Assembly: GCF_000157995.1 (NCBI RefSeq)
Contig: NZ_GG657552.1
Location: 240,709 to 274,144, forward strand
Reading direction: 5' to 3'
DNA: 33,436 bases
DNA from: Holdemania filiformis DSM 12042
GTDB lineage: Bacteria > Bacillota_I > Bacilli_A > Erysipelotrichales > Erysipelotrichaceae
In this document: one piece after another, positions 1-7,730 of the stretch
Layout of the letters: each line of letters begins with the position of its first letter
How positions within the stretch are numbered: the stretch's first letter is position 1
The notes under the pieces: generated by a model
What the model was told of the DNA's origin: nothing
Seen by the model: only the letters and a program-made list of their open reading frames with translations
Databases searched by the model: none
Position numbers and translations under genes: made by a program

Positions 1-438
1 TTATATCAGTTCATCGTTCTGAAGCTGAAGCTGCCGGTCATGCAGGGCTTACTGATCGGTCACTTCCTGGTCGTGCTGCCCTATGTCATCCGGGTTGTCG
101 GTTCCGCGCTGGAACAATTTGATTTCTCGATTGAGGAAATGGCCTGGACGCTGGGCTGCGGCAAGGCGCAGGCGTTCTTCAAGGTTGTGCTGCCGAATAT
201 TTCTTCAGGGATTGTCGCGGCGTTTATGCTGGCGTTCATCAATTCCTTCAACAACATTCCGGTTTCCATGTTTTTAAGCGGGCCGGGCGTGCGGACGTTG
301 CCGACGGCGCTGATGAATTACATCGAATATTTCTACGATCCGACGGTTTCGGCGGTCAGCGTGCTGCTGATGGCGGCGACGATCGCGATCATGTTTGTAG
401 TCGAAAAGACACTGGGCATCGGGGCCCTGACGAAGTAG
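1..438 (+). CDS. Pot-type ABC transporter permease, 3' part (PotC-like)
   Basis: This is the C-terminal part of an inner-membrane permease; the reading frame is already open at base 1, so the gene starts upstream of the window and the Met at base 40 is internal. About 145 residues are visible. They contain the cytoplasmic EAA loop that docks on the ATPase (around EEMAWTLGCGKAQAFFKVVLP) and two or more hydrophobic segments (FMLAFINSFNNIPVSMF and VSVLLMAATIAIMFVVE), as in the second permease of spermidine/putrescine-type importers (PotC family). The ATPase gene follows 10 bases later, and the binding protein lies after that, so the three form one transport unit. The substrate cannot be read from this fragment; polyamine is the family default, but the purine genes downstream leave other options open. 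Confidence 0.9.
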   Translation, partial: LYQFIVLKLKLPVMQGLLIGHFLVVLPYVIRVVGSALEQFDFSIEEMAWTLGCGKAQAFFKVVLPNISSGIVAAFMLAFINSFNNIPVSMFLSGPGVRTLPTALMNYIEYFYDPTVSAVSVLLMAATIAIMFVVEKTLGIGALTK

Positions 439-448
439 GAGGAAAAGC

Positions 449-1486
449 ATGTCAAAGGTAACCTTAAACGATATCAACGTCAGCTATGACGGCAAAACCC
501 AGATCCTCAAGGGCCTGAATTTAGAGATCGGCGAAGGCGAGCTGGTGTCCTTGTTAGGACCTTCCGGCTGCGGCAAGACGACGACACTGCGGGTCATCGC
601 CGGATTCATCATTCCCAGCAGCGGCCAGTTGTTTGTCGATACGGAAGAAATGACGAAAGTGCCGGTGCACAAGCGCAACTTCGGTCTGGTTTTCCAGAGC
701 TATGCGCTGTTTCCACATTTAAGCGTCTATGAAAACGTCGCGTTCGGATTAAAGCTGAGAAAGATGGAAAAGGCGGAAATGGATCGCAAGATCAAGGAAA
801 TCCTGGAGGTCTGCGATCTGACGGAGTACGCTCAGCGCTTTCCGAAGCAGCTCTCCGGCGGGCAGCGTCAGCGTGTCGCGCTGGCCCGGGCGCTGGTCAT
901 TGAACCGCGCTTACTGCTGCTGGACGAACCGTTGTCCAACCTGGACGCGAAGCTGCGTCTGAACATGCGCGTCGAGATCAAGCGGCTGCAGAAGAAGCTA
1001 GGCATCACGACGGTATTTGTCACTCACGATCAGGAAGAATGCTTCTCGATCTCGGATAAAGTTGCGGTCATGAACGGCGGCGTGATCGAACAGTTCGGTA
1101 CACCGGAGGAAATTTACTCCCGGCCGAAAACGGAGTTTGTCGCGCGGTTTATCGGCTTTGAGAATTTCATCCAGCTGCGCAAGACTCAAGCCAATACCTA
1201 CCGGGCCAACGACGGCTCCCTTTTCACCGCCGAGATGGATTGCGGAAAGGATGAATGCCTGGGCACGATTCGTCCGGACGATATCCAGATCGTCACGAAT
1301 GAGGAGGCCGCTGGCAACACTGTCACGGCTAAAATCGAAGTCCGCACCTATTTAGGCAAGAGCTATCAATATGAGCTGAGCACGCCGATTGGGCGGTTAG
1401 TCGTTAATGACGGCTCCGGTGCGCTTTACAAAGCCGGCGACACGATCAAAATCCAGCTGCCGGCCGCGAAGATCGTATTGGTTTAA
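449..1486 (+). CDS. Pot-type ABC transporter ATP-binding protein (PotA-like)
   Basis: This 345-residue cytoplasmic ATPase drives the importer encoded around it. It shows Walker A (GPSGCGKTT, about residues 37-45), the signature LSGGQRQRVALARAL, Walker B (LLLLDEPLSNLD) and the switch histidine in VTHDQEE. A C-terminal extension of about 110 residues after the nucleotide-binding domain fits the TOBE regulatory domain typical of PotA/FbpC-type ATPases, and the length is normal for that group. The start is supported by AGGAGGAAAAGC directly before the ATG. It follows the permease by 10 bases. The 158-base gap before the binding-protein gene is longer than usual inside such operons and contains a small CCGGTT-A-AACCGG dyad (1489-1501) but no T-run terminator. 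Confidence 0.93.
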   Translation: MSKVTLNDINVSYDGKTQILKGLNLEIGEGELVSLLGPSGCGKTTTLRVIAGFIIPSSGQLFVDTEEMTKVPVHKRNFGLVFQSYALFPHLSVYENVAFGLKLRKMEKAEMDRKIKEILEVCDLTEYAQRFPKQLSGGQRQRVALARALVIEPRLLLLDEPLSNLDAKLRLNMRVEIKRLQKKLGITTVFVTHDQEECFSISDKVAVMNGGVIEQFGTPEEIYSRPKTEFVARFIGFENFIQLRKTQANTYRANDGSLFTAEMDCGKDECLGTIRPDDIQIVTNEEAAGNTVTAKIEVRTYLGKSYQYELSTPIGRLVVNDGSGALYKAGDTIKIQLPAAKIVLV

Positions 1487-1644
1487 TTCCGGTTAAACCG
1501 GGCCGCAGGGAATCCGCCGCGGTTAAAAAACCACTCTGCTTCTGAGAAGAAACTGTGTCTTTCCGCGAAACTCCAAGGGAAAGTAATCGGTTTTCGCTCA
1601 GGATTCCATACGAGAACAAGCTGACATTTTAAGGAGGAAAGAAA

Positions 1645-2703
1645 ATGAGAAAGCTGATGATTTCGCTCTGCGCTCTGGCCATGATTGCGGCTGTGAGCGG
1701 CTGTTCCAGCAAGCCGGAAGGCGAAGGCAAGACCGAAGGCCAGCGCACGCTGACCGTTTCAACCTGGGGGTTAAGCGAAGACGTGCTCGTTGAGGATGTG
1801 TACGGTCCGTTTGAGGAACTGTGCAACTGTAAGGTCATCCTGGAAACCGATACGACGGCCAACCGTTATACCAAGTTGTCCACCAACCCGGATTCCACGG
1901 TCGATGTCATCGAGCTGTCGCAGGCTGCGGCGGCCAACGGCTATGTCGCCGACCTGTTTGAAAAGATCGACACCACCCAGATTCCGAATCTGGACAACAT
2001 TATCGAAGGCGCGAAATCAACGGTCGCCCAGGGATACGGTCCGGCTTATACGCTCAACAGCATCGGCATCATTTATGATAAGGAAGCCGTCGGCTTTGAA
2101 ATTACCAGCTGGGCGGATTTGTGGAAGCCGGAACTGGCAGGCAAGCTGTCGATTCCGGAGCTGTCGACGACCTTCGGTCCGGCGATGGTTTACCTGGCTT
2201 CCGACTACAAGGGCGTCGATATCACAACGGATGACGGGACAGCGGCGTTTGAAGCGCTGAATGAGCTGAAATCCAATATCGTCAGAACCTATTCCAAGTC
2301 AAGCGATTTGGCGAACATGTTTGCGGCCGGGGAAATCGCGGTTGCGGTCGTCGGCGACTTCGGCGTGCCGGTCATCAAGAATGCGGCTCCGAATGTAGAA
2401 TTCGTCGTCCCGGCCGATTACACCTACGCGAACTTCAATACGATTGATATCAACAAGAACTCCAAAAACAAAGATCTGGCTTACATGTATATCAACTGGC
2501 GCATTTCCCAGGAACTGCAGTCCGTCACCGCGGTTACGCTGAATGAAGGCCCGGTTAATAAGAACGTGGAACTGACGCCGGAACAGTCCGCGAATATGAC
2601 TTACGGCGACGTAGCGGAACGCGCGAAGTCGATCGACTATTCGTTTGTCAACCCGCTGATGGCACAGTGGACGGATCAGTGGAACCGCACGATCAACAAC
2701 TAA
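1645..2703 (+). CDS. Extracellular solute-binding lipoprotein (PotD-like)
   Basis: This 352-residue protein captures substrate outside the membrane for the importer. The N-terminus is a lipoprotein signal with lipobox VSGC (Cys20), followed by a Ser/Lys/Glu-rich linker. The mature part has the fold signature of PotD/PotF-type binding proteins (TLTVSTWG start, then IGIIYDKEAVGFEITSWADL and the late AYMYINWRIS segment). The start has a strong AAGGAGGAAAG site. It is the last transport gene; a strong intercistronic hairpin separates it from adenine deaminase. The binding protein is normally needed in excess over enzymes, and that hairpin may contribute. The polyamine specificity is inferred from family resemblance only. 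Confidence 0.88.
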   Translation: MRKLMISLCALAMIAAVSGCSSKPEGEGKTEGQRTLTVSTWGLSEDVLVEDVYGPFEELCNCKVILETDTTANRYTKLSTNPDSTVDVIELSQAAAANGYVADLFEKIDTTQIPNLDNIIEGAKSTVAQGYGPAYTLNSIGIIYDKEAVGFEITSWADLWKPELAGKLSIPELSTTFGPAMVYLASDYKGVDITTDDGTAAFEALNELKSNIVRTYSKSSDLANMFAAGEIAVAVVGDFGVPVIKNAAPNVEFVVPADYTYANFNTIDINKNSKNKDLAYMYINWRISQELQSVTAVTLNEGPVNKNVELTPEQSANMTYGDVAERAKSIDYSFVNPLMAQWTDQWNRTINN

Positions 2704-2743
2704 CATCTGGAAATTTTCCTGAAGGATCAGGAAGCAACGACAA

Positions 2744-2768
2744 GGCAGGGTCCAACACGGGTCCTGCC
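2744..2768 (+). promoter_or_regulatory. Strong intercistronic hairpin between binding protein and ade
   Basis: GGCAGGGTCC and GGGTCCTGCC form a 10-pair stem (two G-U pairs) with the 5-base loop AACAC. It is followed by CTGTTTCAAAT, which is a poor T-run, so I read it as a partial terminator or a 3'-end stabiliser of the upstream mRNA and not as a full stop. The adenine deaminase gene starts 34 bases later. Confidence 0.6.
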
Positions 2769-2802
2769 CTGTTTCAAATCAGAGGTGAAAGGAGAAAATC
2801 GC

Positions 2803-4521
2803 ATGAGTACAATGAGAATCCGCAACGCCCGCGTGTTCAACAGCTATACGCAGACATTTGAGGAAAAAAGCGTGCTGATCCGCGACGGACAGTTCGCGCA
2901 GCTGCAGGAAACCAAAGAGGAACAATGCTGTCCCGTGGATCAGGAAATCGACGCCCGGGGGCGCTGGATGATTCCCGGCTTGATCGACATCCACATGCAT
3001 GTTGAAAGCTCGATGACCATTCCGACCGAATTTTCTCGGCAGGCACTGTCCTTCGGCGTCACGACGGTGGTCGCCGATCCGCATGAGATCGCCAACGTGT
3101 TCGGACTGGCGGGCATCGAAGCGTTCATGGCCAGCGAGCCGGTCATGGATATTTTCTATGGAATTCCCTCCTCCGTCCCCTCCACCAATCCGGATTGCGA
3201 AACGACCGGCGGCGTGATCGGCTTAGAAGAAGTGGACAAGCTGCTGGACAATCCGCAGATCCGCTGCCTGGGCGAAGTCATGAACTTCAAGGAGCTGGTC
3301 AGTGGGGAAGACACGCTGATCCGTCAGATTATCGCGCTGTGCAAAAAGAAACGGCCGCTGCTGCCGTTAGAGGGACATTGCCCGAAGATCAGCGGGGCGG
3401 ATCTGGCGAAGTTTATCGCTTCTGGCGTCAATGCCGATCATACTCAGCAAACTCCGGAAAGCATCGTTGAGAAAATCACCAACGGAATGTACTTGGAAAT
3501 GCAGGGCAAATCGATCCAGGAAGACACGATCCGCACGCTGATGGAGCATCAGTTCTACGAATATTTCAGTTTGGTGACCGACGATGTGATGCCGGATCAT
3601 TTCCTGCACGGCCATCTCAATCAGGTTTTGCTTTCCGCTGTGCACTGCGGCCTGCCGATGGAAAAGGCCATTTACTGCAGCACCTTCACCTCTGCCCGGC
3701 GGATGCATCTGGACGACCGCGGGGTGATCGCTCCGGGGAAAATCGCGGATTTCGTGCTGCTGGACAGTCTGGAAGACTGGACTGTGCATCAGGTTTATAA
3801 AAACGGCGTTCTGGTCAGCGAACCGCAAAGCGGCTACGCGATTGCAGAAAAACCGGCTTCCTTCCCGCCGGAATTTTACCATTCACTGCATCATAGGCCC
3901 TTGACGGAAGACGATTTACTCGTCCGGGTTTCCCTGTCGGCGAAGTCGGTGACTGCGCAGGTCATCGAAATTAATCCGCGGGCGACATTTACGCGGCTGA
4001 CGACTGCGGAGCTGCCGGTGGAAAACGGCGTTGTTCAGTGGCAGAACCGCGGGCTGGCGCTGATGGCCTGCATCGAGCGTTATGGCAAGGGCGGACAGAT
4101 CGCGCTGGCGTTCACGACCGGAGGAATTCAGAAAAACGGCGCGGTTGCGTCCTCCTGGGCGCATGATCATCACAATCTGATGGTCATGGGCTCCAATGTT
4201 CCGGACATGATTGCGGCGGCCAATCATCTGCTTGCGATCCAGGGCGGCTACTGTGTCTGTGTTGATGAGAAAATCACGGCCTGCGCTTCATTGCAGGTCG
4301 GGGGCATTGTTTCCGATCAGCCGCTGGCGGAACTGGCCGGGCAGATCGAAGCGGTGCGCGCGGCAATGGAGGATCAGCTGGGGTATGTTCATCACAATGC
4401 AGTGATGTCGTTTGCGACGCTGTCCTTGCCGGTATCGCCGGAGGTCAAGCTGACGGATAAAGGATTGTTGATCGGCAAAACACTGGAATTCATTCCGCTG
4501 ATCAAAGAGGAACACGCATGA
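2803..4521 (+). CDS. ade: Adenine deaminase
   Basis: Adenine deaminase hydrolyses adenine to hypoxanthine and ammonia in purine salvage. The 572-residue product matches the usual family length (about 570-600). Visible signatures are the metal-binding HxH in DIHMHVESSM (His64, His66), GHCPKISG, the LVTDD segment, the late HDHHNLMVMG segment and the C-terminal SLPVSPEVKLTDKGL typical of Ade. I chose ATG 2803 because AAAGGAG lies 8 bases upstream; an in-frame GTG at 2785 has no comparable site. The gene overlaps the next amidohydrolase by 4 bases (ATGA), which implies translational coupling. It sits in the same transcript direction as the Pot-like transporter. Adenine is also the purine released when polyamine synthesis by-products are recycled, so the grouping is chemically sensible, though this is inference. 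Confidence 0.93.
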   Translation: MSTMRIRNARVFNSYTQTFEEKSVLIRDGQFAQLQETKEEQCCPVDQEIDARGRWMIPGLIDIHMHVESSMTIPTEFSRQALSFGVTTVVADPHEIANVFGLAGIEAFMASEPVMDIFYGIPSSVPSTNPDCETTGGVIGLEEVDKLLDNPQIRCLGEVMNFKELVSGEDTLIRQIIALCKKKRPLLPLEGHCPKISGADLAKFIASGVNADHTQQTPESIVEKITNGMYLEMQGKSIQEDTIRTLMEHQFYEYFSLVTDDVMPDHFLHGHLNQVLLSAVHCGLPMEKAIYCSTFTSARRMHLDDRGVIAPGKIADFVLLDSLEDWTVHQVYKNGVLVSEPQSGYAIAEKPASFPPEFYHSLHHRPLTEDDLLVRVSLSAKSVTAQVIEINPRATFTRLTTAELPVENGVVQWQNRGLALMACIERYGKGGQIALAFTTGGIQKNGAVASSWAHDHHNLMVMGSNVPDMIAAANHLLAIQGGYCVCVDEKITACASLQVGGIVSDQPLAELAGQIEAVRAAMEDQLGYVHHNAVMSFATLSLPVSPEVKLTDKGLLIGKTLEFIPLIKEEHA

Positions 4522-5831
4522 GAGTCCGGATCGAGAATGTGACGCTGGTCACAACGGATGAAGCCAATCGTGTTTTTGAAAACGGCTGCCTGGTCTGGGA
4601 AGACGATACCATTTTGGCGCTGAATGATTTCAGCATGGATGTGGACGAAGTGATCGACGGGCAGGGAGGCCTGCTTCTGCCGGGGATGGTGAACACGCAT
4701 TGTCATCTGGGGATGATCCCGTTCCGTTCGCTGGGCGACGATTGCCCGGACCGGCTGCGGCGGTTTCTGTTTCCGTTGGAAAACGCGGCGATGACGCGTG
4801 AGCTGGCGCAGGCTTCGGCCCGCTATGCAGCGGCGGAAATGATGCTGGGCGGCGTGACGACGGTGTTCGACATGTATTATTTTGAGGACGCGCTGGCGGA
4901 AGCGATGGTCGGGATGAACATGCGCGCGGTGCTGGCGGAAACGATCGTCGACTTTGCCAACTGCGACAGCGACGTCCCGTATGGCGGACTGGCGCTCGGC
5001 GAGCGGTTTATCCGGGAATGGAAAGGCCGGCATCCGCTGATCACGCCGGCGATCGGTCCGCACGCGACCAATACCAACAGCGCTGAAGTCTTGAAGCAAG
5101 CTCAGGCGATCGCGGAGCGCTTCGACGTGCTGCTTTCGTTGCATACGGCGGAAATGGATTATGAGATGGAAACCTTCCGCCAAGAGCGGAATCAGACGCC
5201 GGTCGAATATCTGGAATCAATCGGTTTGTTAAGCCCGCATCTGGTTGCGGCGCACTGCATTCACGTCAACGATCAGGATCTGGCGCTGATGGCGAAACAT
5301 GGCTGCCGGATCGCGCACTGCATCGGCTCGAATATGAAAGCGGGCAAAGGGATTGCGCCCTTGAAGAAGATGGTGGCGCATCACATCCCGGTCGGATTGG
5401 GAACGGACGGCGCTTCCAGCGGCAACACGCTGGATTTGTTCGCGCAGCTGCCGTTAATCGGCAAAGCGCACAAGACGGCCAACCATGACCGGGCATTGTT
5501 TCCGGCGAAGGAAATTCTGCCGCTGGCGACGATCGGCGGGGCCCGGGTACTAAATCTGGACGATCAGATCGGTTCGTTAACGCCGGGGAAAAAAGCGGAT
5601 CTTGTGCTGGTGGAAACGCAGTCTGCCAACATGTTCCCGATCTACGATCCATTCTCAGCTCTGGTTTACAGCGCCCATGCGGGCAATGTGGATTCAGTCT
5701 GGATCAACGGCGTGCAGACAGTGAAGCACAAGCAGCTGGTTCGTCAGGATCTGCGCTGCCTGCGGGAAGATCTGGAAGCGAAGATGCAGTTCTTCAAGGC
5801 TGAAGCACTGCGGCGGAGCGAGGATTTGTAA
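4518..5831 (+). CDS. Amidohydrolase, MTA/SAH deaminase-like (MtaD/SsnA group)
   Basis: This is a 437-residue metal-dependent hydrolase of the TrzN/AtzA/MtaD subgroup. It has the metal ligands HCH (His61, His63) in MVNTHCHLGM, the LSLHTAE histidine, the AAHCIH histidine and the GTDGASSGN aspartate, plus the family's C-terminal PGKKADLVLVE. Characterised relatives deaminate 5'-methylthioadenosine, S-adenosylhomocysteine or adenosine, or act on chlorinated and aminated heterocycles. Following adenine deaminase with an ATGA overlap, a purine-type deamination is the most likely role; the exact substrate cannot be read by eye. A terminator follows at 5913. GC-rich codon use is like its neighbours. 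Confidence 0.85.
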   Translation: MRVRIENVTLVTTDEANRVFENGCLVWEDDTILALNDFSMDVDEVIDGQGGLLLPGMVNTHCHLGMIPFRSLGDDCPDRLRRFLFPLENAAMTRELAQASARYAAAEMMLGGVTTVFDMYYFEDALAEAMVGMNMRAVLAETIVDFANCDSDVPYGGLALGERFIREWKGRHPLITPAIGPHATNTNSAEVLKQAQAIAERFDVLLSLHTAEMDYEMETFRQERNQTPVEYLESIGLLSPHLVAAHCIHVNDQDLALMAKHGCRIAHCIGSNMKAGKGIAPLKKMVAHHIPVGLGTDGASSGNTLDLFAQLPLIGKAHKTANHDRALFPAKEILPLATIGGARVLNLDDQIGSLTPGKKADLVLVETQSANMFPIYDPFSALVYSAHAGNVDSVWINGVQTVKHKQLVRQDLRCLREDLEAKMQFFKAEALRRSEDL

Positions 5832-5880
5832 AAAAGCTTAACCATAAACTTAATTGATCTGAAAGTTATTACGAATGAGA

Positions 5881-5897
5881 GCGCTGATCTTCAGCGC
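5881..5897. repeat. Short perfect hairpin after the amidohydrolase gene
   Basis: GCGCTGA-TCT-TCAGCGC is a perfect 7-base stem with a 3-base loop, 49 bases after the stop codon and just before the main terminator. It has no T-run of its own. It may protect the 3' end of the operon mRNA. Confidence 0.4.
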
Positions 5898-5912
5898 ATA
5901 AATAAGAAAAGA

Positions 5913-5957
5913 CCTCAGAGATTCTGGAGAACCGGAAAATCTGAGGTTTTCTTTTTT
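5913..5957 (+). terminator. Rho-independent terminator of the Pot/ade operon
   Basis: CCTCAGA at 5913 pairs with TCTGAGG ending at 5946; the inner parts (GATTCTGG and CCGGAAAA) extend the stem imperfectly. A T-rich run (TTTTCTTTTTT) follows. Confidence 0.85.
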
Positions 5958-6277
5958 ATTCAACCTGCGCATTATTCAAGTTAAGAATTTCTAATTTCCT
6001 AAGTTTATTGTCTGCCGAGGCTCAAAAAGTACCGGCTTTACCAATGAATACCCAGTTTTAAATTATCCGGGAATCAGAGCCTGATTCTGTAGAGTTTTAC
6101 TAAACCTCAAAAGTAATTTTACTTTTTCCATTTTCTCAGGAGGCTTTTTTGAATTTTGCGCAATATTAAAGATATAGGGTCATTGATTAAGGGACTGCCC
6201 GTCCTGGATGGATCATTCTTTTGATTCATTTGTTTTTCGAGCTTGCTTTTTTCAGCTCTGAAAAGGAGGGGTTTTCT
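5958..6277. other. AT-rich non-coding stretch and toxin-mRNA leader
   Basis: No convincing gene is seen here. It is much more AT-rich than the neighbouring operons. It holds a perfect 7-base hairpin GAATCAG-AGC-CTGATTC at 6071-6087 and, near its end, a possible sigma-A promoter (TTGAAT 6149-6154, 18-base spacer, TATAGG 6173-6178) that could start the small peptide mRNA with a leader of about 90 bases. Long structured leaders are common in type I toxin mRNAs. Confidence 0.45.
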
Positions 6278-6460
6278 ATGAAATTTTCCATGGAACTTTT
6301 GTCTTCTTTAACGATAAGGGGCATTCTGGCGGTTGCTCAGCTTCTGACAACCAGCCTGGACTGCATCTTAAAAATTATAGAACTCAAAAAAAGTGCCGCA
6401 TTCCGTCGCAAGGATAACCGGCACTTATCTATCCACCGCCTCCCTTCAATGAAGAGATAG
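6278..6460 (+). CDS. Small hydrophobic peptide, candidate type I (holin-like) toxin
   Basis: This 60-residue ORF is preceded by a very strong AAAAGGAGGGG site 7 bases before the ATG. I therefore place the start at 6278 and not at the in-frame upstream ATG at 6221. Residues about 5-35 are hydrophobic (LLSSLTIRGILAVAQLLTTS), followed by a strongly basic tail (KK, RRKDNR, MKR). Small membrane peptides with basic tails, strong ribosome sites and a convergent antisense RNA are the hallmark of Firmicutes type I toxins (TxpA/BsrG/holin-like families). The antisense RNA terminator lies inside the 3' part of this ORF, so the tail from about residue 38 is encoded by the terminator hairpin, which may mean only the N-terminal part is under protein-level selection. 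I do not recognise a named family from the primary sequence. Toxicity is inferred from architecture. Confidence 0.6.
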   Translation: MKFSMELLSSLTIRGILAVAQLLTTSLDCILKIIELKKSAAFRRKDNRHLSIHRLPSMKR

Positions 6461-6495
6461 CGAACGATGGGTATCGCTTTCTCAAGCGTCCCTAC
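6386..6495 (-). ncRNA. Candidate antisense (antitoxin) RNA overlapping the small peptide gene
   Basis: On the minus strand a promoter (TTGAAA and TACACT) would start an RNA near 6495 that runs through the 3' half of the peptide gene and stops at a classic terminator: AAGTGCCG (6426-6419 read on minus) pairs with CGGCACTT (6398-6391), followed by a run of 7 T's. The predicted RNA is about 110 nt and is fully complementary to the end of the peptide mRNA, as in TxpA/RatA-type type I systems. No database comparison was possible. Confidence 0.6.
6391..6426 (-). terminator. Terminator of the antisense RNA, inside the peptide ORF
   Basis: A perfect 8-base stem (AAGTGCCG/CGGCACTT) with a 20-base loop is followed on the minus strand by T7 (6392-6386). 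On the plus strand it is preceded by A's and followed by ATCTATCC, so it terminates only minus-strand transcription. Confidence 0.8.
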
Positions 6496-6501
6496 ATCCT
6501 T

Positions 6502-6529
6502 AGTGTAGGCCATTCTTGAGTTATTTCAA
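6502..6529 (-). promoter_or_regulatory. Promoter of the antisense RNA
   Basis: Reading the minus strand: -35 TTGAAA (6529-6524), 16-base spacer, -10 TACACT (6507-6502), predicted start near 6495. The same stretch contains nested inverted repeats (CTCAAG 6481-6486 with CTTGAG 6515-6520, and CCTACA 6490-6495 with TGTAGG 6504-6509), which may fold at the end of the toxin mRNA. Confidence 0.5.
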
Positions 6530-6645
6530 GACTTTTTATAAGTTTTTATCAAGTCTCAACTGAAAAGTTAAGTTTCACTTTTGAAAGCGGAAAAAGAAAA
6601 ATTCCACAGAAAATAAATTTCTCGAAAACTCGTTCTTTATCTTAC

Positions 6646-7497
6646 TTATTGCTTTTGATTCCAAAACCCGGACTCGCGGAATAATGCAGGATCGATCAGC
6701 TTGGGATCGTACATCACCTTGGCATGGTTGACTATCAGTTCCTGATCAAACGCCACTTCCCCGCTGGCTTTGTTGATCGCTTTGCGCCGCACGATGTTAT
6801 GCCGGTAAGCGCCGTCCTTTTCCCAGGTGAAGCCGCTGTCCTGTTCATAGATATGGTATTTCAGCAGCTGCGGATGATCGCAGCGCAGCTCGCCGCACAA
6901 ATAGCGCTCATTCGTTTCAATCACCAGCTGAAACGTATCGGACGTGCGGTTTTCCACCTGGTAATCCAGATAGTTATAAACGATAGAAGTCCCCGTTCCA
7001 AACGGCACCTGACGGCCGAAATCAGGAAACAGATCAAACCGGCCGTGGTGGTGATGCTCGGTGATCGTTAAGGAGCTGTGCAGCACCATCCAGTGGATCA
7101 GATTGGTCATCTGACACATACCGCCGCCGATGCCGGAGGACGGATGATTGCCGGAAATCGTCAGACCTTCCCGATATCCTTTTTCCGCTGTGCACTCGCC
7201 AACGCAATGCCAGAACGAAAAGGTTTCACCCGGCTGGATCAGTAAATGAGTGAGTTTGGGAGCGGCCAGGGACAGATTGACCGCCTTGTTTTCCTGCAGC
7301 CGCTGATCGACGTTGCCCAGCTTTCGGCGGATCAGCGAATTATGCCGGTTAACAACAACGGGCAGTAAGGCTTCGCTGCGCGTTTGGGCAAAGTGAATCT
7401 GATGAATCTGGTCTTGAAACTTCCGTTTGAGAATTTCTTTTTTCCGCGACAGTGCGTAGGCCTGCGGACCAAGCTGATATAAATGTAACCGCTGCAT
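6646..7497 (-). CDS. VanW family protein
   Basis: The product of 283 residues matches the VanW family, named from the accessory gene of the VanB vancomycin-resistance cluster; the biochemical role of VanW is not established. The core signature is visible: QPGETFSFW, then the glycine- and cysteine-containing GIGGGMCQMTNLIHW, then HHHGRFDLFPDFGRQVPFGTG. No signal peptide or transmembrane segment is apparent. I chose ATG 7497 because AAGGAA lies 7 bases upstream; a TTG 42 bases further upstream keeps the frame open but has no ribosome site. A good sigma-A promoter lies about 120 bases upstream. No van ligase or sensor genes are nearby, so this is not evidence of glycopeptide resistance. Confidence 0.88.
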   Translation of the reverse strand: MQRLHLYQLGPQAYALSRKKEILKRKFQDQIHQIHFAQTRSEALLPVVVNRHNSLIRRKLGNVDQRLQENKAVNLSLAAPKLTHLLIQPGETFSFWHCVGECTAEKGYREGLTISGNHPSSGIGGGMCQMTNLIHWMVLHSSLTITEHHHHGRFDLFPDFGRQVPFGTGTSIVYNYLDYQVENRTSDTFQLVIETNERYLCGELRCDHPQLLKYHIYEQDSGFTWEKDGAYRHNIVRRKAINKASGEVAFDQELIVNHAKVMYDPKLIDPALFRESGFWNQKQ

Positions 7498-7625
7498 ACT
7501 GAGTTTCCTTGTTCCTTTCCCTGATGTGCTGCTCTGCAATTTTGAAGTTATGAAAACGGAGAATGATCTTCAAGTTTTCTGCAAGAGAAAGCAGTAGCTT
7601 TTCTGAATCCTTCCTTATTAACGAT

Positions 7626-7654
7626 ATCCTATCAATAATATTGACAAATGTCAA
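7626..7654 (-). promoter_or_regulatory. Promoter of the VanW gene
   Basis: On the minus strand: TTGACA (7654-7649), 17-base spacer, TAGGAT (7631-7626). Predicted start near 7619, giving a leader of about 120 bases. Confidence 0.65.
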
Positions 7655-7655
7655 T
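7640..7655. promoter_or_regulatory. 16-bp palindrome in the VanW/M18 divergent region
   Basis: ATTGACA-AA-TGTCAAT is a perfect inverted repeat of 7-base arms with a 2-base spacer. It covers the -35 box of the VanW promoter and lies about 45 bases upstream of the -10 box of the aminopeptidase gene, so it could be an operator. It may also be a fortuitous by-product of a TTGACA box. Confidence 0.4.
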
Positions 7656-7677
7656 GTAAGAAAACCAGGTTTTCTGC

Positions 7678-7705
7678 TTGTGTCCTGCGGGAGTTTGTTT
7701 ATAAT
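7678..7705 (+). promoter_or_regulatory. Promoter of the M18 aminopeptidase gene
   Basis: TTGTGT (7678-7683), 16-base spacer, consensus TATAAT (7700-7705). The ribosome site ACAGGAGGG follows within 20 bases. Confidence 0.6.
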
Positions 7706-7730
7706 AATACACAGGAGGGTTTTAAGTATT

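Noticed and set aside
1487-1644. Possible separate promoter before the binding-protein gene
   Set aside because: No convincing -35/-10 pair was found; only a short CCGGTT-A-AACCGG dyad is present.
4392-5183. Minus-strand open frame of 263 codons across ade and the amidohydrolase
   Set aside because: It is His/Arg/Gln-rich nonsense composition across two well supported plus-strand genes.
6071-6087. GAATCAG-AGC-CTGATTC hairpin as a terminator
   Set aside because: No T-run follows and no gene ends just upstream; kept only as a note in the non-coding stretch.
6646-7497. VanW as a sign of vancomycin resistance
   Set aside because: No van ligase, dehydrogenase, dipeptidase or VanRS pair is nearby; VanW proteins are common in Firmicutes without resistance.
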